From: Pseudomonas vlassakiae
GTDB lineage: Bacteria; Pseudomonadota; Gammaproteobacteria; Pseudomonadales; Pseudomonadaceae
NCBI RefSeq assembly: GCF_014269035.2
Contig: NZ_JABWRP020000003.1
Span: forward strand, 369,325 to 433,324
Length of the DNA: 64,000 bases
Direction: 5' to 3'
The position numbers and the translations under genes were made by a program. The notes under the pieces are model-generated. The model saw nothing but the letters and a program-made list of their open reading frames with translations. It was not told where the DNA came from and did not search any database. Positions 9,131 to 17,926 of this stretch are shown here, piece after piece; the stretch's first letter is position 1, and each line of letters opens with the position of its first letter.

Positions 9131-10807
9131 ATGAACGCCAAGACTGAAACCCCGATACTGCCTGAAGGCGCCTGCCTTACTGCCAAGGTCCCCGAGCGCA
9201 CCGATGCGCTGCTCGGCGATGTGGTGGTCAACCCGTACCGCCTGGCGCCGCTGACCGCGATCATCCGCGACGGTGGGCGCAACCTGAGCGCCGCCCATGT
9301 GCGGGTGCGCGGCAAGGGCGAGCGCGGTGTGGACATTGCCTACGAGGTGTCCGAGCGCTCGCTGTGGACCTATGGCGGCATCCCGGTATTCGGCCTGTAC
9401 CCGGACTACGTCAACCAGGTGGAAGTGACCTACAAGCTCGACGGCGAGCGCATCCGCGAGCAGTACCAGATCTATGCTCCGGCCGTGCGCCTGCCGGTGG
9501 TGGCGAAGCAGACCGCCGCGCTGCCGGAGGTCGAACCGGTCAAGGTGGCGCCAGGCTTCGAGCAGCGCCTGTACCTGTTCAACCACCTGCAAGGTGATAT
9601 TCCCGGTGGCCGTGCCTTCAAGTGGAACGGCCTGGGCGGCGCCGCGGAATGGGACCAGGTCGGCAACAACTGGATCTCCGACAGCAATGGTGACGTGCGC
9701 TGGTACCTGGACATCGAGCAGATCCACGACTCCAACCGCCGCGACGGCCTGGGCGGGACCATGGGCTTCCAGCAGACCCGCGATGGCAAGCTGATCTGGG
9801 GGCAGGGCCAGACCTACTCCAAGTTCGACCTGCTGGGCCGGCGTATCTGGCAGCGCAACCTGCCGGACAAATTCGCCGACTTCTCCCACGAGATCCGCGA
9901 AACCGCCAACGGCACTTACCTGCTGCGCGTCGGCACCAGCGATTACCGGCGCCCGGACGGCAAGCGGGTGCGTTCGATACGAGACCACATCATCGAGGTC
10001 AACGAAGCCGGCGACGTGCTGGACTTCTGGGACCTGAACCAGATTCTCGACCCCTACCGCGGCGACTTGCTGGAAACCCTGGGCAAGGCGGCGATCCAGC
10101 TGCCAGAAGGTGTACAGAAGCAGGACGACCGCCTGGCCAACGAACTGGCCGAAGGTGACCTGCCGTTCGGTGATACCCCAGGGGTGGGCACCGGGCGCAA
10201 CTGGGCCCATGTCAATGCCATCGACTACGACGCCGATGACGACAGCATTATCGTTTCAGCGCGCCATCAGGGTGTGGTGAAGATTGGTCGTGACAAACAG
10301 GTGAAGTGGATTCTCGCATCCCCTCAAGGCTGGCCGCAGCGCCTGCGCGAGAAGGTACTGACCCCCGTCGAGAGCGAAGGCTTCGACTGGTCCTGGACCC
10401 AGCACACCGCCTGGCTTACCGGCAAGGGCACGCTGACCGTGTTCGATAATGGCTGGGGGCGCGACTTTGCCCCGACCAAGCTCAGTGGCAACTACAGCCG
10501 GGCGGTGGAGTACAAGATCGACGAAACCAAGGGCACGGTCGAGCAGGTCTGGGAGTACGGCAAGGAGCGCGGCGACGAGTGGTACAGCCCGGTGACCTCG
10601 GTTGTGGCCTACCGGCCGGAGACCGACACGCAGTTCATCTATTCGGCTTCGGTCAACTTCCTCACGCCCGAGAAGCTGACCACCACGGTGCTCAACGAGG
10701 TACGCCGGGGGACTCAGGAGGTGCTGGTGGAGCTCAAGGTACACAGCCGCCAGCCGGGGTCCGTTGGCTACCGGGCCCTGGTGATCGACCTGGCCAAGGC
10801 GTTCTGA
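9131..10807 (+). CDS. astA: Arylsulfate sulfotransferase, probable AstA
   Basis: A 558-residue ASST-family enzyme, which moves a sulfuryl group from an aryl sulfate ester to a phenol acceptor through a sulfo-histidine. Candidate catalytic residues are His253 (DFSHEIRET), His360 (NWAHVNAID), Arg378 (SARHQGVVKI) and His425 (WTQHTAWL), in the order of the catalytic residues of E. coli ASST. Unlike the enterobacterial enzymes, the N-terminus (MNAKTETPILPEGACL) has no signal peptide, so the protein should be cytoplasmic. The gene is co-transcribed with sftP. The acceptor in vivo is unknown. Confidence 0.85.
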   Translation: MNAKTETPILPEGACLTAKVPERTDALLGDVVVNPYRLAPLTAIIRDGGRNLSAAHVRVRGKGERGVDIAYEVSERSLWTYGGIPVFGLYPDYVNQVEVTYKLDGERIREQYQIYAPAVRLPVVAKQTAALPEVEPVKVAPGFEQRLYLFNHLQGDIPGGRAFKWNGLGGAAEWDQVGNNWISDSNGDVRWYLDIEQIHDSNRRDGLGGTMGFQQTRDGKLIWGQGQTYSKFDLLGRRIWQRNLPDKFADFSHEIRETANGTYLLRVGTSDYRRPDGKRVRSIRDHIIEVNEAGDVLDFWDLNQILDPYRGDLLETLGKAAIQLPEGVQKQDDRLANELAEGDLPFGDTPGVGTGRNWAHVNAIDYDADDDSIIVSARHQGVVKIGRDKQVKWILASPQGWPQRLREKVLTPVESEGFDWSWTQHTAWLTGKGTLTVFDNGWGRDFAPTKLSGNYSRAVEYKIDETKGTVEQVWEYGKERGDEWYSPVTSVVAYRPETDTQFIYSASVNFLTPEKLTTTVLNEVRRGTQEVLVELKVHSRQPGSVGYRALVIDLAKAF

Positions 10808-11103
10808 ACTGGGTGGGCATGACGTAAATTCTGTATGGATGCATGCATCGAGCGCCGCCCGCGCGGCGCTCGATTCCACAGGCACTGAAAATGCCATGGC
10901 AACCCCCGCCTTTCACATGTCTCTGCGCTCGATCGTCTAACCTGTAACGGCTTTTTCGGACTGGGTGTTCAACCATTCGTTCTTTTTTTCGAACAGCCTA
11001 TTGTCCAACACCCCAGCACCCGCTTAGGATTCGTTTGAGATTTCAAACGCTCGATGCCCTGCCTTGGGCGCTTTTCACACAATCAACAATTCGGGAAGCC
11101 GAC
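10808..11103. promoter_or_regulatory. Spacer upstream of gabD
   Basis: This 296-bp region holds the astA 3' end region, a perfect GC-rich palindrome (10847-10874) and the gabD promoter area. A GTTTGAGATTTCAAAC inverted repeat (10:33 region, bases 11033-11048) lies about 55 bp before the gabD start and may be an operator. No coding frame is convincing. Confidence 0.45.
10847..10874. repeat. GC-rich palindrome downstream of astA
   Basis: Perfect 12-bp arms ATCGAGCGCCGC and GCGGCGCTCGAT around CCGC. The same core recurs at 19861-19878 and, inverted, at 19980-19997, so it is a dispersed repeat. It may also stop transcription after astA. Confidence 0.75.
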
Positions 11104-12546
11104 ATGCAGCTCAAAGACGCTCAGTTGTTCCGCCAGCAAGCCTTCATCAACGGTGAGTGGCTGGATGCGGACAGCGGCCAGACCATCAAAGTGACCAACC
11201 CGGCCACTGGTGAAGTCATCGGTACCGTGCCGAAGATGGGCACCGCGGAAACCCGCCGCGCCATCGAAGCCGCCGACAAGGCCCTGCCGGCCTGGCGCGC
11301 ACTGACCGCCAAAGAGCGTTCGGCCAAGCTGCGTCGCTGGTTCGAACTGATGATCGAGAACCAGGACGACCTGGCTCGCCTGATGACCACCGAGCAAGGC
11401 AAGCCACTGGCCGAAGCCAAGGGCGAAATCGCCTACGCCGCCTCGTTCATCGAATGGTTCGCCGAAGAAGCCAAGCGCGTCTACGGCGACACCATCCCCG
11501 GCCACCAGCCAGACAAGCGCCTGATCGTCATCAAGCAGCCGATCGGCGTTACCGCGGCCATCACCCCGTGGAACTTCCCGGCCGCCATGATCACCCGTAA
11601 AGCCGGCCCGGCCCTGGCCGCTGGCTGCACCATGGTGCTCAAGCCTGCTTCGCAGACCCCATACTCGGCATTGGCCCTGGTCGAGCTGGCCAACCGTGCC
11701 GGCATCCCGGCTGGCGTGCTGAGCGTCGTTACCGGCAGCGCTGGCGAAGTCGGCGGCGAGCTGACCGGCAACTCCCTGGTACGCAAGCTGTCCTTCACCG
11801 GCTCGACCGAAATCGGTCGCCAGCTGATGGAAGAATGCGCCAAGGACATCAAGAAGGTTTCCCTGGAGCTGGGCGGCAACGCTCCGTTCATCGTGTTCGA
11901 CGACGCCGACCTGGACAAGGCGGTCGAGGGCGCGATCATCTCCAAGTACCGTAACAACGGCCAGACCTGCGTCTGCGCCAACCGTATCTACGTGCAGGAT
12001 GGCGTCTACGACGCGTTCGCCCAGAAGCTGGCCGCTGCTGTCGCCAAGCTGAAGATCGGTAACGGCCTGGAAGAAGGCACCACCACTGGCCCGCTGATCG
12101 ACGGCAAGGCTGTCGCCAAGGTCCAGGAACACATCGAAGACGCCGTAGGCAAGGGCGCCAAGGTGCTGTCCGGTGGCAAGCTGATCGAAGGCAACTTCTT
12201 CGAGCCGACCATTCTGGTCGACGTGCCGAACACCGCTGCTGTCGCCAAGGAAGAAACCTTCGGCCCACTGGCACCGCTGTTCCGCTTCAAAGACGAAGCC
12301 GAAGTGATCGCCATGTCCAACGACACCGAGTTCGGCCTGGCCTCGTACTTCTACGCCCGTGACATGAGCCGTGTGTTCCGTGTCGCCGAGGCCCTGGAAT
12401 ACGGCATGGTCGGCATCAACACCGGCCTGATCTCCAACGAAGTCGCGCCATTCGGCGGCATCAAGGCTTCGGGCCTGGGCCGCGAAGGTTCCAAGTACGG
12501 TATCGAGGACTACCTCGAAATCAAATACCTGTGCATCAGCGTCTGA
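11104..12546 (+). CDS. gabD: Succinate-semialdehyde dehydrogenase (NADP) GabD
   Basis: A 480-residue aldehyde dehydrogenase that oxidises succinate semialdehyde to succinate, the last step of 4-aminobutyrate breakdown. The general-base Glu lies in LELGGNAPF and the catalytic Cys in NNGQTCVCANR; cofactor-binding PWNFP and the SFTGSTEIGR loop are also present. I placed the start at the ATG at 11104 (MQLKDAQLFRQQ), which gives the family length; the frame is open further upstream. gabT follows on the same strand. Together they convert GABA to succinate for the TCA cycle. Confidence 0.95.
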   Translation: MQLKDAQLFRQQAFINGEWLDADSGQTIKVTNPATGEVIGTVPKMGTAETRRAIEAADKALPAWRALTAKERSAKLRRWFELMIENQDDLARLMTTEQGKPLAEAKGEIAYAASFIEWFAEEAKRVYGDTIPGHQPDKRLIVIKQPIGVTAAITPWNFPAAMITRKAGPALAAGCTMVLKPASQTPYSALALVELANRAGIPAGVLSVVTGSAGEVGGELTGNSLVRKLSFTGSTEIGRQLMEECAKDIKKVSLELGGNAPFIVFDDADLDKAVEGAIISKYRNNGQTCVCANRIYVQDGVYDAFAQKLAAAVAKLKIGNGLEEGTTTGPLIDGKAVAKVQEHIEDAVGKGAKVLSGGKLIEGNFFEPTILVDVPNTAAVAKEETFGPLAPLFRFKDEAEVIAMSNDTEFGLASYFYARDMSRVFRVAEALEYGMVGINTGLISNEVAPFGGIKASGLGREGSKYGIEDYLEIKYLCISV

Positions 12547-12570
12547 TCGCCAGGTAAAAGGCTTTACCTC

Positions 12571-12611
12571 TGCCAGCGGGGCGCGAGAGCGACGTCTCGC
12601 TGGCCTTTTTG
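12571..12611 (+). terminator. Hairpin with T-run after gabD
   Basis: GCCAGCG and CGCTGGC arms enclose a GC-rich stem and are followed by CTTTTT. It would limit read-through from gabD into gabT, suggesting that gabT also has its own promoter in the 180-bp gap. Confidence 0.7.
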
Positions 12612-12726
12612 ACATCGCAGTACCTGGTGGGCAGGGCGTTTACGGCAGTCGATCAACGAATACTGTTCGCGAACACACCCGGCCACCCCCGAATAAAAGC
12701 GCCGCTGTCGGCGCAATGAGGGCTTT

Positions 12727-14004
12727 ATGAGCAAGACCAACGAATCCTTGATGCAACGTCGTGTAGCCGCCGTCCCACGTGGCGTCGGCCAGATCCACCC
12801 GATCTTCGTGGAATCCGCGAAGAACTCGACGGTGATCGACGTTGAAGGCCGCGAACTGATCGACTTCGCCGGCGGCATCGCAGTACTCAACACCGGCCAC
12901 CTGCACCCGAAAGTGGTTGCAGCTGTGCAAGAGCAGCTGACCAAGGTCAGCCACACCTGCTTCCAGGTGCTGGCCTACGAGCCTTACGTCGAGCTGTGCG
13001 AAAAGATCAACAAGCTGGTCCCAGGCGACTTCGACAAGAAGACCCTGCTGGTTTCCACCGGCTCCGAAGCCGTTGAAAACGCCGTCAAGATCGCCCGTGC
13101 TGCCACCGGCCGCGCTGGTGTTATCGCCTTCACCGGCGGCTACCACGGCCGTACCATGATGACCCTGGGCCTGACCGGCAAGGTCGTGCCGTACTCCGCT
13201 GGCATGGGCCTGATGCCAGGCGGCATCTTCCGCGCCCTGTTCCCGAGCGAACTGCACGGTGTCAGCGTTGACGACGCCATTGCTTCGGTCGAGCGCATCT
13301 TCAAGAACGATGCCGAGCCGCGCGACATCGCCGCGATCATCCTCGAGCCAGTCCAGGGCGAAGGCGGCTTCCTGCCAGCGCCGAAAGAGCTGATGAAGCG
13401 CCTGCGCGAGCTGTGCGACAAGCACGGCATCCTGCTGATCGCCGACGAAGTACAGACCGGCGCTGGCCGTACCGGCACCTTCTTCGCCATGGAGCAGATG
13501 GGCGTCGCGCCTGACCTGACCACCTTCGCCAAGTCCATCGCTGGCGGCTTCCCGCTGGCCGGTGTATGCGGCAAGGCCGAAATCATGGACGCCATCGCTC
13601 CGGGCGGCCTGGGCGGCACCTACGCCGGTTCGCCGATTGCCTGCGCCGCGGCCTTGGCCGTTATCCAGGTGTTCGAGGAAGAGAAACTGCTGGACCGCAG
13701 CAAGGCTGTTGGTGAGCACCTGACCACTGGCCTGCGCAAGATCCAGGAAAAGCACCCGATCATCGGTGACGTCCGCGGTCTGGGCTCGATGATCGCTGTG
13801 GAAGTCTTCGAAAAAGGCACCCACACTCCGAACGCTGCTGCCGTTGCCCAGGTTGTGGCCAAGGCGCGTGACAAGGGTCTGATCCTACTGTCCTGCGGCA
13901 CCTACGGTAACGTCCTGCGTATCCTGGTTCCGCTGACCGCCGAAGACGCGCTGCTGGACAAAGGCCTGGCTATCATCGAAGAGTGCTTCGCTGAACTCGC
14001 CTGA
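12727..14004 (+). CDS. gabT: 4-aminobutyrate aminotransferase GabT
   Basis: A 425-residue class-III aminotransferase dependent on pyridoxal phosphate. It moves the amino group of GABA to 2-oxoglutarate, giving succinate semialdehyde and glutamate. The PLP lysine is in TTFAKSIAGGFPLAG; the cofactor-binding Asp is in LLIADEVQTGAGRTG and the phosphate loop in STGSEAVENAVKIAR. It follows gabD with a hairpin between them and ends at a strong terminator. Cytoplasmic. Confidence 0.95.
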   Translation: MSKTNESLMQRRVAAVPRGVGQIHPIFVESAKNSTVIDVEGRELIDFAGGIAVLNTGHLHPKVVAAVQEQLTKVSHTCFQVLAYEPYVELCEKINKLVPGDFDKKTLLVSTGSEAVENAVKIARAATGRAGVIAFTGGYHGRTMMTLGLTGKVVPYSAGMGLMPGGIFRALFPSELHGVSVDDAIASVERIFKNDAEPRDIAAIILEPVQGEGGFLPAPKELMKRLRELCDKHGILLIADEVQTGAGRTGTFFAMEQMGVAPDLTTFAKSIAGGFPLAGVCGKAEIMDAIAPGGLGGTYAGSPIACAAALAVIQVFEEEKLLDRSKAVGEHLTTGLRKIQEKHPIIGDVRGLGSMIAVEVFEKGTHTPNAAAVAQVVAKARDKGLILLSCGTYGNVLRILVPLTAEDALLDKGLAIIEECFAELA

Positions 14005-14020
14005 TGTGATGCGCTTCATG

Positions 14021-14049
14021 AAAAAACCCGCTTAGGCGGGTTTTTTTTG
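14021..14049 (+). terminator. Rho-independent terminator after gabT
   Basis: AAAACCCGCTTAGGCGGGTTTTTTTT: a 6-bp GC stem (ACCCGC/GCGGGT) with a four-base loop, preceded by A residues and followed by eight T. Confidence 0.93.
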
Positions 14050-14142
14050 TGCCCAGAAAAGCCGGGTGAGGCTATGGTGGTGGAAGGGATTCGCCTTGGA
14101 AGCTGCGAAGGACTGTGTGTCAGGGATATTCAGGAGTTGGCC

Positions 14143-15438
14143 ATGAGTGCTGCAGACCCCACCCCACCTTGCGTATTGATCGCCGAGGGCGACCCTTGGG
14201 TACGCGAAATGCTGAGTGAAATGCTGCTCAGCGTGCGTTGCGACGCCCGTTTGCAGGTCTGCGCCGACGGCTCGCAGGCGCTGACTGCGCTGGCCAGCAA
14301 ACCTGACCTGATCATCGCAGCCCGTGAGTTGGCAGGCTGCGATGGCCTCGACCTGCTGCGCAACGTGCGCGCCAAAGGCCCCGAGCTGCCATTCATTCTC
14401 ATGAGCAACCGCAGCGATAGCGCCAGTGTGCGCGAAGCGCTACCGCTGCACCCCACGGCTTACCTGAGCAAACCGCTGAACCTGGACAAGCTGCGCAAAA
14501 GCCTGGAAGAGTTGCTGCTGGCCGTGGGCGAGCAGATCACCTGCCCGGTGCCGCCGTTGCAGCCTGGCGCCAACCTGCCGGCTTACCTCGAGCAACGTCG
14601 CGCCACTGCCGATGGCGGGCCGTTGTTCGCCGATGTGCAGGTGGCGATCAAGCGCGCACTCAACCCGCAGGGCCTGAACCTCAAGGTGCTCGAAGAGGAA
14701 GTGCGCGACGACCCGCAGATCACGGCGGTGCTCATCGCCGCCGCCAACAGTGCCAGCCTGCACCGTGACGCACCGGTGCAGACGCTGATGCAGGCGCTGA
14801 ACAAGCTCGGCAGCACCCAGAGCATGAACCTCATTCTCGGCCTTGCCCTCAAGCGCAGCGCGCGGCTGAGCGACCCGCTGCTGACGCAACATGCCACCCA
14901 TTACTGGAACCTGTCGCTGCACACGGCCGAATACGCCCGCACGCTGGCGCGCATGCTCGAACTGGATCAGGAGCGCTGCTACTGTGCCGGCCTGTTGCAC
15001 TGCCTGGGCGACCTGGCGGTGCTCCGTTGCCTGCAGGAGTGGCGCCTGGCCGGGGGGGAGCTGGACGAAGACCGGGTGCAGCTGTCGCTCAACGAATTCG
15101 GCGCAGCGTTCGGCTCGGCGCTGCGAACCCGCTGGCGCTTGCCGCTGAGCCTGCGTGAGCTGATCGCGGCCATCTATCAGCTGGGTGGCGGGGTGTATTC
15201 GCGGGAGATCCTCGCCTTGAACCTGGCCGGGCAACTGGCGCGCCTGCCGGCAGATCAGGGGCTGGAGAAGATTGCCAGCAGCAAGACGGCGCGTTTGCTG
15301 AAGATTGGGCTGCCGGAGCTGAGCCGGTTGCGCAAGGTGGAGAATCCTGAGGTAAAGCCGCAGGAGGACGTGAAGGAGCCTGTGATGGAAGCCAAGGGTG
15401 AGGAACCCCCTACTCCTGAAGAACAAGTGCCGACTTAA
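14143..15438 (+). CDS. HDOD-domain protein with a degenerate receiver domain
   Basis: A 431-residue protein. Residues about 7-120 fold like a response-regulator receiver (start IAEGDPWVREML, conserved Lys in YLSKPLNLDKL), followed by an HDOD output domain at about 170-370 (LKVLEEEVRDDPQ, LLHCLGDLA). The expected phospho-acceptor Asp is absent: PDLIIAARELAGCDGL has Ala where the family has Asp, so ordinary phosphorylation is unlikely. HDOD proteins act in signalling without known catalysis. The start at 14143 has CAGGAG six bases upstream; the frame extends further upstream without a comparable site. The C-terminal 40 residues are Pro/Glu-rich and probably disordered. Confidence 0.82.
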   Translation: MSAADPTPPCVLIAEGDPWVREMLSEMLLSVRCDARLQVCADGSQALTALASKPDLIIAARELAGCDGLDLLRNVRAKGPELPFILMSNRSDSASVREALPLHPTAYLSKPLNLDKLRKSLEELLLAVGEQITCPVPPLQPGANLPAYLEQRRATADGGPLFADVQVAIKRALNPQGLNLKVLEEEVRDDPQITAVLIAAANSASLHRDAPVQTLMQALNKLGSTQSMNLILGLALKRSARLSDPLLTQHATHYWNLSLHTAEYARTLARMLELDQERCYCAGLLHCLGDLAVLRCLQEWRLAGGELDEDRVQLSLNEFGAAFGSALRTRWRLPLSLRELIAAIYQLGGGVYSREILALNLAGQLARLPADQGLEKIASSKTARLLKIGLPELSRLRKVENPEVKPQEDVKEPVMEAKGEEPPTPEEQVPT

Positions 15439-15444
15439 CGTATC

Positions 15445-15463
15445 GGGGCTGCGCAGCAGCCCC
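15445..15463. terminator. Hairpin between convergent genes
   Basis: GGGGCTGC-GCA-GCAGCCCC, a perfect 8-bp stem seven bases after the HDOD stop. It has no long T-run on either strand and is probably a shared bidirectional terminator. Confidence 0.6.
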
Positions 15464-15465
15464 AG

Positions 15466-16452
15466 TCAGCCGCGAACTATCTGATTCTTACCCTGCCGCT
15501 TGGCCCGGTACATCGCCGCGTCGGCGCGGGCGAACAAGCTGTCCAGCGACTCGTCTTCCTCCGTCAGCCCGGTCAGCCCCTGGCTCACCGTAACGTTGTA
15601 CACCTCATCGCCATGGCTGAAGCCCTGGCGCTGAATTTCCCGCTGCAACCGCTCGGCAATCTGCTCGGCGACCTGTGCATTGCAGCCTGGGAACACCGCT
15701 GCGAACTCCTCACCACCGATGCGCCCGAACAGGTCACCGCGACGTAGCACGGCCTTGCCGCTGTCGGCGATGCGCTGCAGCACCTGGTCACCTTCCTGGT
15801 GCCCGTAGTTGTCGTTGATACGCTTGAAGTCGTCGATGTCCAGCAGCAGGAAGGCCAGAGGCGTGCCGTCCTCCCGGGCACTGTCGAAGGCCTGCTGGGC
15901 ACACTCGAAGAAGTGCCGGCGGTTGCTGCTCTGGGTCAGGACGTCGGTGGTGGCCAGGCGCTGCAGTTCGCCTTCGAGCTGCTTCTTTTCGGTGATGTCT
16001 TCGGCGATGCCGACGATGATCACCCGCTCGCCTTCGCTCTGCTGGTTGATGTAGCACTTGTCGCTGAGCCAGCGCACCTGGCCGCTGGCGTTGAGGATGC
16101 GGTACTCGCGGTCTTCCACGGCGCCCTTGAGCAGCACCTGGGCCAGGCTGCGTTCGGCGAATTCCAGGTCGTCGGGGTAGATGCTGTCGCGCCATTCGTT
16201 GTAGTCGGCCAGCACCAGGCTGGCCGGGCGACCGAAGATGCGCTCGTAGGCCGGGCTGACATAGAGCACCTGGCGGGTTTCCCAGTCGAACGCCCAGAGT
16301 ACGGCGTTGACGCTGTCGAGCAGCGAGCTGTAGAGCTGTTCGCGCTCACTCAGGCGGGCGACTTCGCCCTGGGCATGGAACAGGGCCAGCAAGGTTTGTG
16401 CAGCTTCGGGAGGCGGTGTACCTGAAAATGACGAAGGAGGGTTTCTGGCCAT
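15466..16452 (-). CDS. PAS-GGDEF diguanylate cyclase
   Basis: A soluble protein of about 328 residues with a PAS/PAC sensor domain (about 40-160: LWAFDWETRQVLYVSPAYERIFG, then REYRILNASGQVRWLSDK) and a C-terminal GGDEF domain with an intact GGEEF active site (RIGGEEFAAVF), so it should make cyclic di-GMP from GTP. There is no membrane segment. The start is uncertain: the ATG at 16452 lacks a clear ribosome site, and a GTG at 16506 would add 18 residues. It is convergent with the HDOD gene. The PAS ligand is unknown. Confidence 0.85.
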   Translation of the reverse strand: MARNPPSSFSGTPPPEAAQTLLALFHAQGEVARLSEREQLYSSLLDSVNAVLWAFDWETRQVLYVSPAYERIFGRPASLVLADYNEWRDSIYPDDLEFAERSLAQVLLKGAVEDREYRILNASGQVRWLSDKCYINQQSEGERVIIVGIAEDITEKKQLEGELQRLATTDVLTQSSNRRHFFECAQQAFDSAREDGTPLAFLLLDIDDFKRINDNYGHQEGDQVLQRIADSGKAVLRRGDLFGRIGGEEFAAVFPGCNAQVAEQIAERLQREIQRQGFSHGDEVYNVTVSQGLTGLTEEDESLDSLFARADAAMYRAKRQGKNQIVRG

Positions 16453-16593
16453 GAGCACGGAGCAGTTCTCATTGATGAGGCGCGCGGCCACTAACCGGCC
16501 CGCCACGCGGGCGATGTGCCGGGTTTGAGTGGATTTTCAGCGAGGAAGTTCCAGCAGGCACGCCCCGTTGCAGGGCGTGCCGATCAGCGGCTA

Positions 16594-17778
16594 TCAGGCG
16601 CCGGTGGGGCGCAGGGAATAGGTTTTCAGCTGTGCCGCGAAGTCGCGCAGGGCATGGATGCCGCTGGCCTCGGCCTCGTGTACCCAGTCCTTCATGGCCG
16701 CGAGCATATCGTGGCCGTTGGCACTGGTGCGAGCCCAGATCTGTTGCAGGGCCAGACGTTTCTCGTAGATGGTTTTCAATGCCTGGCTGTGGGCCAGCAT
16801 GCGCTCGATGCGCACGTGGTGGCGGTCTTCCAGCAGGCTGGTTTCACGCGAGAGCAGGCGCTTGGCACGGCGGAAGCGGTGGCGCACCGAGGCATCGACC
16901 TTGGCCAGCTCCTGCTTGACCAGCGGGCCGATCACCAGTTTGCGGTACTGGGCCATGATCTGGAAACGGTTGTTGAGGATGGCCATGGCGGTGTCCATGT
17001 CCAGGCTGGCCTTGCCCTCGACGCGGTGGGCGATGGGTGCGACACGCTGCACCTTGGCCAGGCGCAGCAGGCAGAACAGGCGGATCCACGCCCAGCCCAT
17101 GTCGAACTCCCAGCGCTTGACCGAGAGCTTGGCCGAGTTGGGGTAGGTGTGGTGGTTGTTGTGCAGCTCTTCGCCACCGATGACGATGCCCCACGGCACC
17201 AGGTTGGTGGCGGCGTCGCGGCATTCGAAATTGCGGTAGCCGACCGCGTGGCCCAGGCCGTTGACCACGCCGGCGGCCCAGAACGGAATCCACATCATCT
17301 GTATTGCCCAGATGGTGATGCCGATGGTGCCGAACAACAGCAGGTCGATGACCGCCATCAGCACGATGCCGCCGAGCTTGTAGCGAGAGTAGAGGTTACG
17401 CTCGATCCAGTCTTCCGGGCAGTTCTTGCCATAGATGCGCAGGGTTTCGGGGTTGCGTGCCTCTTCGCGGTAGAGTTCGGCGCCTTTGCGCAGAACCGTG
17501 CCCAGGCCCTTGTACACCGGGCTGTGCGGGTCGTCCGGGGTTTCGCACTTGGCGTGGTGCTTGCGGTGCACGGCCGTCCATTCGCGGGTGTTCTGTGCCG
17601 TGGTCAGCCACAGCCAGAAACGGAAGAAGTGCTTGAGCGCGCCATTGAGCTCCAGGGCACGGTGGGCGGAGTAGCGGTGCAGGTAGAGGGTGACGCTGAC
17701 GATGGTCACATGGGTCATCAGCAGGGTGACGCCAACCAGTTGCCAGGCCGACAAGTCGAGCAGACCGTTGTACCACAT
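16594..17778 (-). CDS. desA: Delta-9 fatty-acid desaturase, DesA-type
   Basis: A 394-residue membrane di-iron desaturase that inserts a cis double bond in acyl chains, adjusting membrane fluidity. The three histidine boxes are present in order: HRYSAH, HRKHHAKC and HNNHHTYPNS. Hydrophobic segments lie near residues 8-30, 40-60 and 150-200. Length and motifs fit the P. aeruginosa DesA (PA0286) type, thought to act on phospholipid acyl chains. The ATG at 17778 (MWYNGLLDL) gives the family length; the frame runs further upstream but that part lacks desaturase features and faces the divergent gene's promoter. Confidence 0.88.
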   Translation of the reverse strand: MWYNGLLDLSAWQLVGVTLLMTHVTIVSVTLYLHRYSAHRALELNGALKHFFRFWLWLTTAQNTREWTAVHRKHHAKCETPDDPHSPVYKGLGTVLRKGAELYREEARNPETLRIYGKNCPEDWIERNLYSRYKLGGIVLMAVIDLLLFGTIGITIWAIQMMWIPFWAAGVVNGLGHAVGYRNFECRDAATNLVPWGIVIGGEELHNNHHTYPNSAKLSVKRWEFDMGWAWIRLFCLLRLAKVQRVAPIAHRVEGKASLDMDTAMAILNNRFQIMAQYRKLVIGPLVKQELAKVDASVRHRFRRAKRLLSRETSLLEDRHHVRIERMLAHSQALKTIYEKRLALQQIWARTSANGHDMLAAMKDWVHEAEASGIHALRDFAAQLKTYSLRPTGA

Positions 17779-17886
17779 AGGTGTAGAAGCCCTCGGGAAT
17801 GCAGGGAGAAGGGGGTGATTATCCCTTGGCAGGGAAATAAAACCAGTCACCCTTTCAGATAGGAAGTCACGGCATGTTTCAGCCTT

Positions 17887-17892
17887 TATAAT
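17887..17892 (+). promoter_or_regulatory. Candidate -10 box of the PAS-GGDEF-EAL gene
   Basis: A perfect TATAAT lies here, overlapping an in-frame ATG at 17891. If used, transcription begins near 17899, so translation must start at the later ATG, 17927. No good -35 is visible. Confidence 0.5.
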
Positions 17893-17926
17893 GCCCCATC
17901 TTTTTTCATGGGCTTTCCCCCCCGAC

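Noticed and set aside
6761..10210. Open minus-strand frame of more than 1100 codons opposite sftP and astA
   Set aside because: It is the reverse shadow of two GC-rich genes with clear families, ribosome sites and motifs; its translation shows no recognisable domain.
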